A stretch of DNA of 64,000 nt from Roseibium litorale (lineage in GTDB: Bacteria; Pseudomonadota; Alphaproteobacteria; Rhizobiales; Stappiaceae). Each line of letters opens with the position of its first letter. Within the stretch, counting starts at the first letter, position 1. The notes beneath the pieces are model-generated. The model had not been told where the DNA came from and did not search any database. It saw nothing but the letters and a program-made list of their open reading frames with translations. Shown here piece after piece: positions 62,115 to 64,000 of this stretch. The DNA lies in assembly GCF_014842915.1 (NCBI RefSeq), contig NZ_JACYXI010000012.1:122117-186116 (forward strand), given 5' to 3'. The translations under genes were made by a program, and so were the position numbers.

Positions 62115-63548
62115 ATGACCACCCTCGTCTGGTTCCGCCAGGACCTGCGCCTGGCCGATAATCCCGCGCTCAGCGAAGCCGTGGCAAAAGGCAAGATCCT
62201 GCCAGTCTTCATTCTGGAAGACGCCAAGGCGGTGGGAGACAGTCATCCGCTCACGGGCGCCAGCCACTGGTGGCTGCATCACTCTCTGGCTTCCTTGAAA
62301 AAGGCGCTGCCCGGTCTGGTGTTGCGCAAGGGCGATCCGCGCTCCATCATTCCTCATCTCGTGGAGGAGATGAGGATCAAAGCTGTCTACTGGAACCGTT
62401 GCTATGAGCCACATGCCATTGCCCGCGACAGCGACATCAAGGCGGATCTGAAGGCCAAAGGCCTTGATGTGCGCAGCTTCAAGGCCTCGCTCCTGTTTGA
62501 ACCCTTTGAGGTGCAGACCAAGTCTGGCGGCCCTTACAAGGTCTATTCGCCCTTTTGGCGGGCAGCGAAGGAGGAGGAAGTGCCAGAGCCTCTGGCAACG
62601 CCGCACAAGATCGAGACCCTTTCCGGCTGCGATAGCGACGAACTGGAGAGCTTCTCACTGCTTCCGAAGCGTCCCGATTGGGCCAAGGGCTGGGACGATC
62701 TTTGGTCACCGGGCGAGGAGGGGGCTGCGGAGCGCCTGTCCCAGTTCCTGAAGGAAGGGCTCTCCGGCTATGGCGAGTTGCGCAACCGTCCGGATCTTCC
62801 CAATGTCTCGCGGCTCTCAGCCCATCTTCATTTCGGTGAAATCTCGCCGCGCCAGGTCTGGCATGAGACCCTGAACCATATTGAGGCCTGTCCTGATGAC
62901 GAGAAGGACGGCTGGAAATTCCTGAGTGAATTGGCCTGGCGGGAGTTTTCCTATCATCTGCTCTATCACTTCCCCAAACTGCCGGAGGAAAACTGGAAAC
63001 CGGCCTTTGATGCCTATCCTTGGCGGGAGAGCGAAGAGGACCTGAAGGCCTGGCAGCGTGGCCAGACCGGCTATCCGATCGTGGATGCAGGCATGCGCGA
63101 GCTTTGGCAGACCGGCTGGATGCACAACCGGGTGCGCATGATTGTCGCCAGCTTCCTGATCAAGCATCTGCGCCTTCACTGGCACCATGGCGAAGAATGG
63201 TTCCGCGATACGCTTGTGGATGCGGATCTCGCGAACAATTCTGCCAGCTGGCAATGGGTGGCCGGCAGCGGCGCGGATGCCGCGCCCTATTTCCGGATCT
63301 TCAATCCCATGACCCAGGGTGAAAAATTCGATCCGGAAGGCGATTACGTGCGCAAATGGGTGCCGGAACTCGCGAAGCTGGACACGGCCTATCTCCACGC
63401 GCCGTTCGAGGCGCCAGAAGCGGCCCTGCGCAAGGCCGGAGTGGAGCTTGGCAAGACCTACCCGAAGCCCATCGTCGACCACGCCAAAGCCCGCCAGGCT
63501 GCACTCGACGGCTATGAGGCGGTGAAGGAGGCGGGGCAGGACGGGTGA
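62115..63548 (+). CDS. phr: Deoxyribodipyrimidine photolyase
   Basis: A 477-residue FAD protein that repairs UV-made cyclobutane dimers with blue light. ATG 62115 gives TTLVWFRQDLRLADNPALSE. Domain 1 (about 1-130) is the antenna-binding fold; FLSELAWREFSYHLLYHFPK, TGYPIVDAGMRELWQTGWMH and NRVRMIVASFLIKHLRLHW bind FAD, and ASWQWVAGSGADAAPYFRIF is the class I signature. Length is normal. Confidence 0.95.
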   Translation: MTTLVWFRQDLRLADNPALSEAVAKGKILPVFILEDAKAVGDSHPLTGASHWWLHHSLASLKKALPGLVLRKGDPRSIIPHLVEEMRIKAVYWNRCYEPHAIARDSDIKADLKAKGLDVRSFKASLLFEPFEVQTKSGGPYKVYSPFWRAAKEEEVPEPLATPHKIETLSGCDSDELESFSLLPKRPDWAKGWDDLWSPGEEGAAERLSQFLKEGLSGYGELRNRPDLPNVSRLSAHLHFGEISPRQVWHETLNHIEACPDDEKDGWKFLSELAWREFSYHLLYHFPKLPEENWKPAFDAYPWRESEEDLKAWQRGQTGYPIVDAGMRELWQTGWMHNRVRMIVASFLIKHLRLHWHHGEEWFRDTLVDADLANNSASWQWVAGSGADAAPYFRIFNPMTQGEKFDPEGDYVRKWVPELAKLDTAYLHAPFEAPEAALRKAGVELGKTYPKPIVDHAKARQAALDGYEAVKEAGQDG

Positions 63549-64000
63549 TGCATCTTCCATGAGGCGCGGCCGCTTGGAGACGTCACCGCATCCAACCTCG
63601 TCACCCCGGCCAAGCGGAGCGCGAGGCGGGGCCCACTCGCCAGTACGGGAACGCAGGCAGTAGAGGGGCGACGAAGGCGTTCCGCCGAAACGGCTCTCGA
63701 GGCACTTTTTGCTGCGAGCCGTTACTGTTTCAAGAAAAGCTCTGCGAATGAGTGGATCCCGGATCTCCGCTTCGCTGCGTCCGGGATTGTTTGTTCTTGC
63801 CGATGTTATGATGGGGTGCTCTCCCGGCCCCTAAACTGCCGGGAGAGCAGTGGCAGGCGACCGTGCGGGGATTGGGTTTTCACCCGCAGTCATCATGGCT
63901 CCCTGCCGCTTCCTTTTCCCGCTTGGAGAGTTGATTGGGCCGCTGTCCGCACGCCCGCAAACAATCCGAAGCACGCGAAGGATACCACGCTCATGAGGTT
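63549..64000. repeat. Intergenic end region with repeat elements
   Basis: Contains a GTCACCCCGGCCAAGCGGAG element (63600-63637) and an inverted copy of the CCGGACGCAGCG family, GGATCCCGGATCTCCGCTTC with GCTGCGTCCGGGATTG (63754-63789). A further gene may begin at ATG 63993 at the window edge, but too little is visible to say. Confidence 0.6.

Overview
The window looks like a piece of an alphaproteobacterial genome, probably Hyphomicrobiales and possibly Stappiaceae-like. The evidence is the high G+C, the style of the genes (MopA/ModE proteins, DUF1289, a retropepsin-like protease, a photolyase, CobS/CobT) and the dispersed GC-rich palindromic repeats. The taxonomic name is an inference; nothing here names the species.

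Region 1 (1-8.45 kb) is the end of a nitrogen-fixation (nif) island. It holds a cut nifZ end, several small nif-associated proteins, a DegT-fold protein without the PLP lysine, a [2Fe-2S] ferredoxin, a Rieske protein and a group II truncated haemoglobin. On the minus strand it continues with two small unknown genes and a molybdate operon, modE-modA-modB-modC. Three sigma-54 promoters (-24/-12) are readable: before the Rieske gene, before the two unknown genes, and before modE. The modE promoter also has a NifA-type TGT-N10-ACA site upstream and a ModE palindrome between promoter and gene. Molybdate uptake therefore appears tied to nitrogen fixation.

Region 2 (8.46-9.40 kb) is a graveyard of three broken insertion sequences (IS5/IS427 type, IS21 istB, IS110). 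It separates the nif/mod part from region 3.

Region 3 (9.4-32.6 kb) is a large, apparently undescribed catabolic island. An inner part sits around an IclR regulator: one arm encodes a TRAP binding protein, an M24-fold protein and an ACMSD-type decarboxylase; the other encodes a cyclase-family hydrolase, a cupin, an SDR, a 3-hydroxyacid dehydrogenase, a PhlG-like C-C hydrolase, a beta-keto acid cleavage enzyme and the TRAP membrane subunits. An outer part is tied to a TetR regulator by a shared palindrome (GAC-N6-GTC): an aldehyde dehydrogenase, a phytoene-desaturase-like flavoprotein, a 69-residue protein, an iron-type alcohol dehydrogenase, then a branched-chain-type ABC importer with fused ATPases and a 2-hydroxyacid dehydrogenase. 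I infer import of a carboxylated aromatic or beta-diketone compound, C-C hydrolysis, oxidation of a 3-hydroxy acid and CoA-dependent cleavage of the resulting beta-keto acid. The substrate is unknown.

Region 4 (33.2-64 kb) looks like ordinary chromosome, starting at dusA. It holds dusA, a TauE-type exporter, a retropepsin-like protease, DUF1289, a DUF900 lipoprotein, cobS/cobT, a sensor kinase, an Fe-S uracil-DNA glycosylase, a sulfurtransferase next to an Lrp regulator, an amino-acid ABC importer lacking an ATPase gene, mobA, cpdB, mrp, two drug/metabolite exporters, moaA and a photolyase. Palindromic repeat elements are scattered through this part and I found none left of 34.2 kb, which supports a border between acquired and native DNA near dusA. 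No tRNA, rRNA or CRISPR array was recognised.
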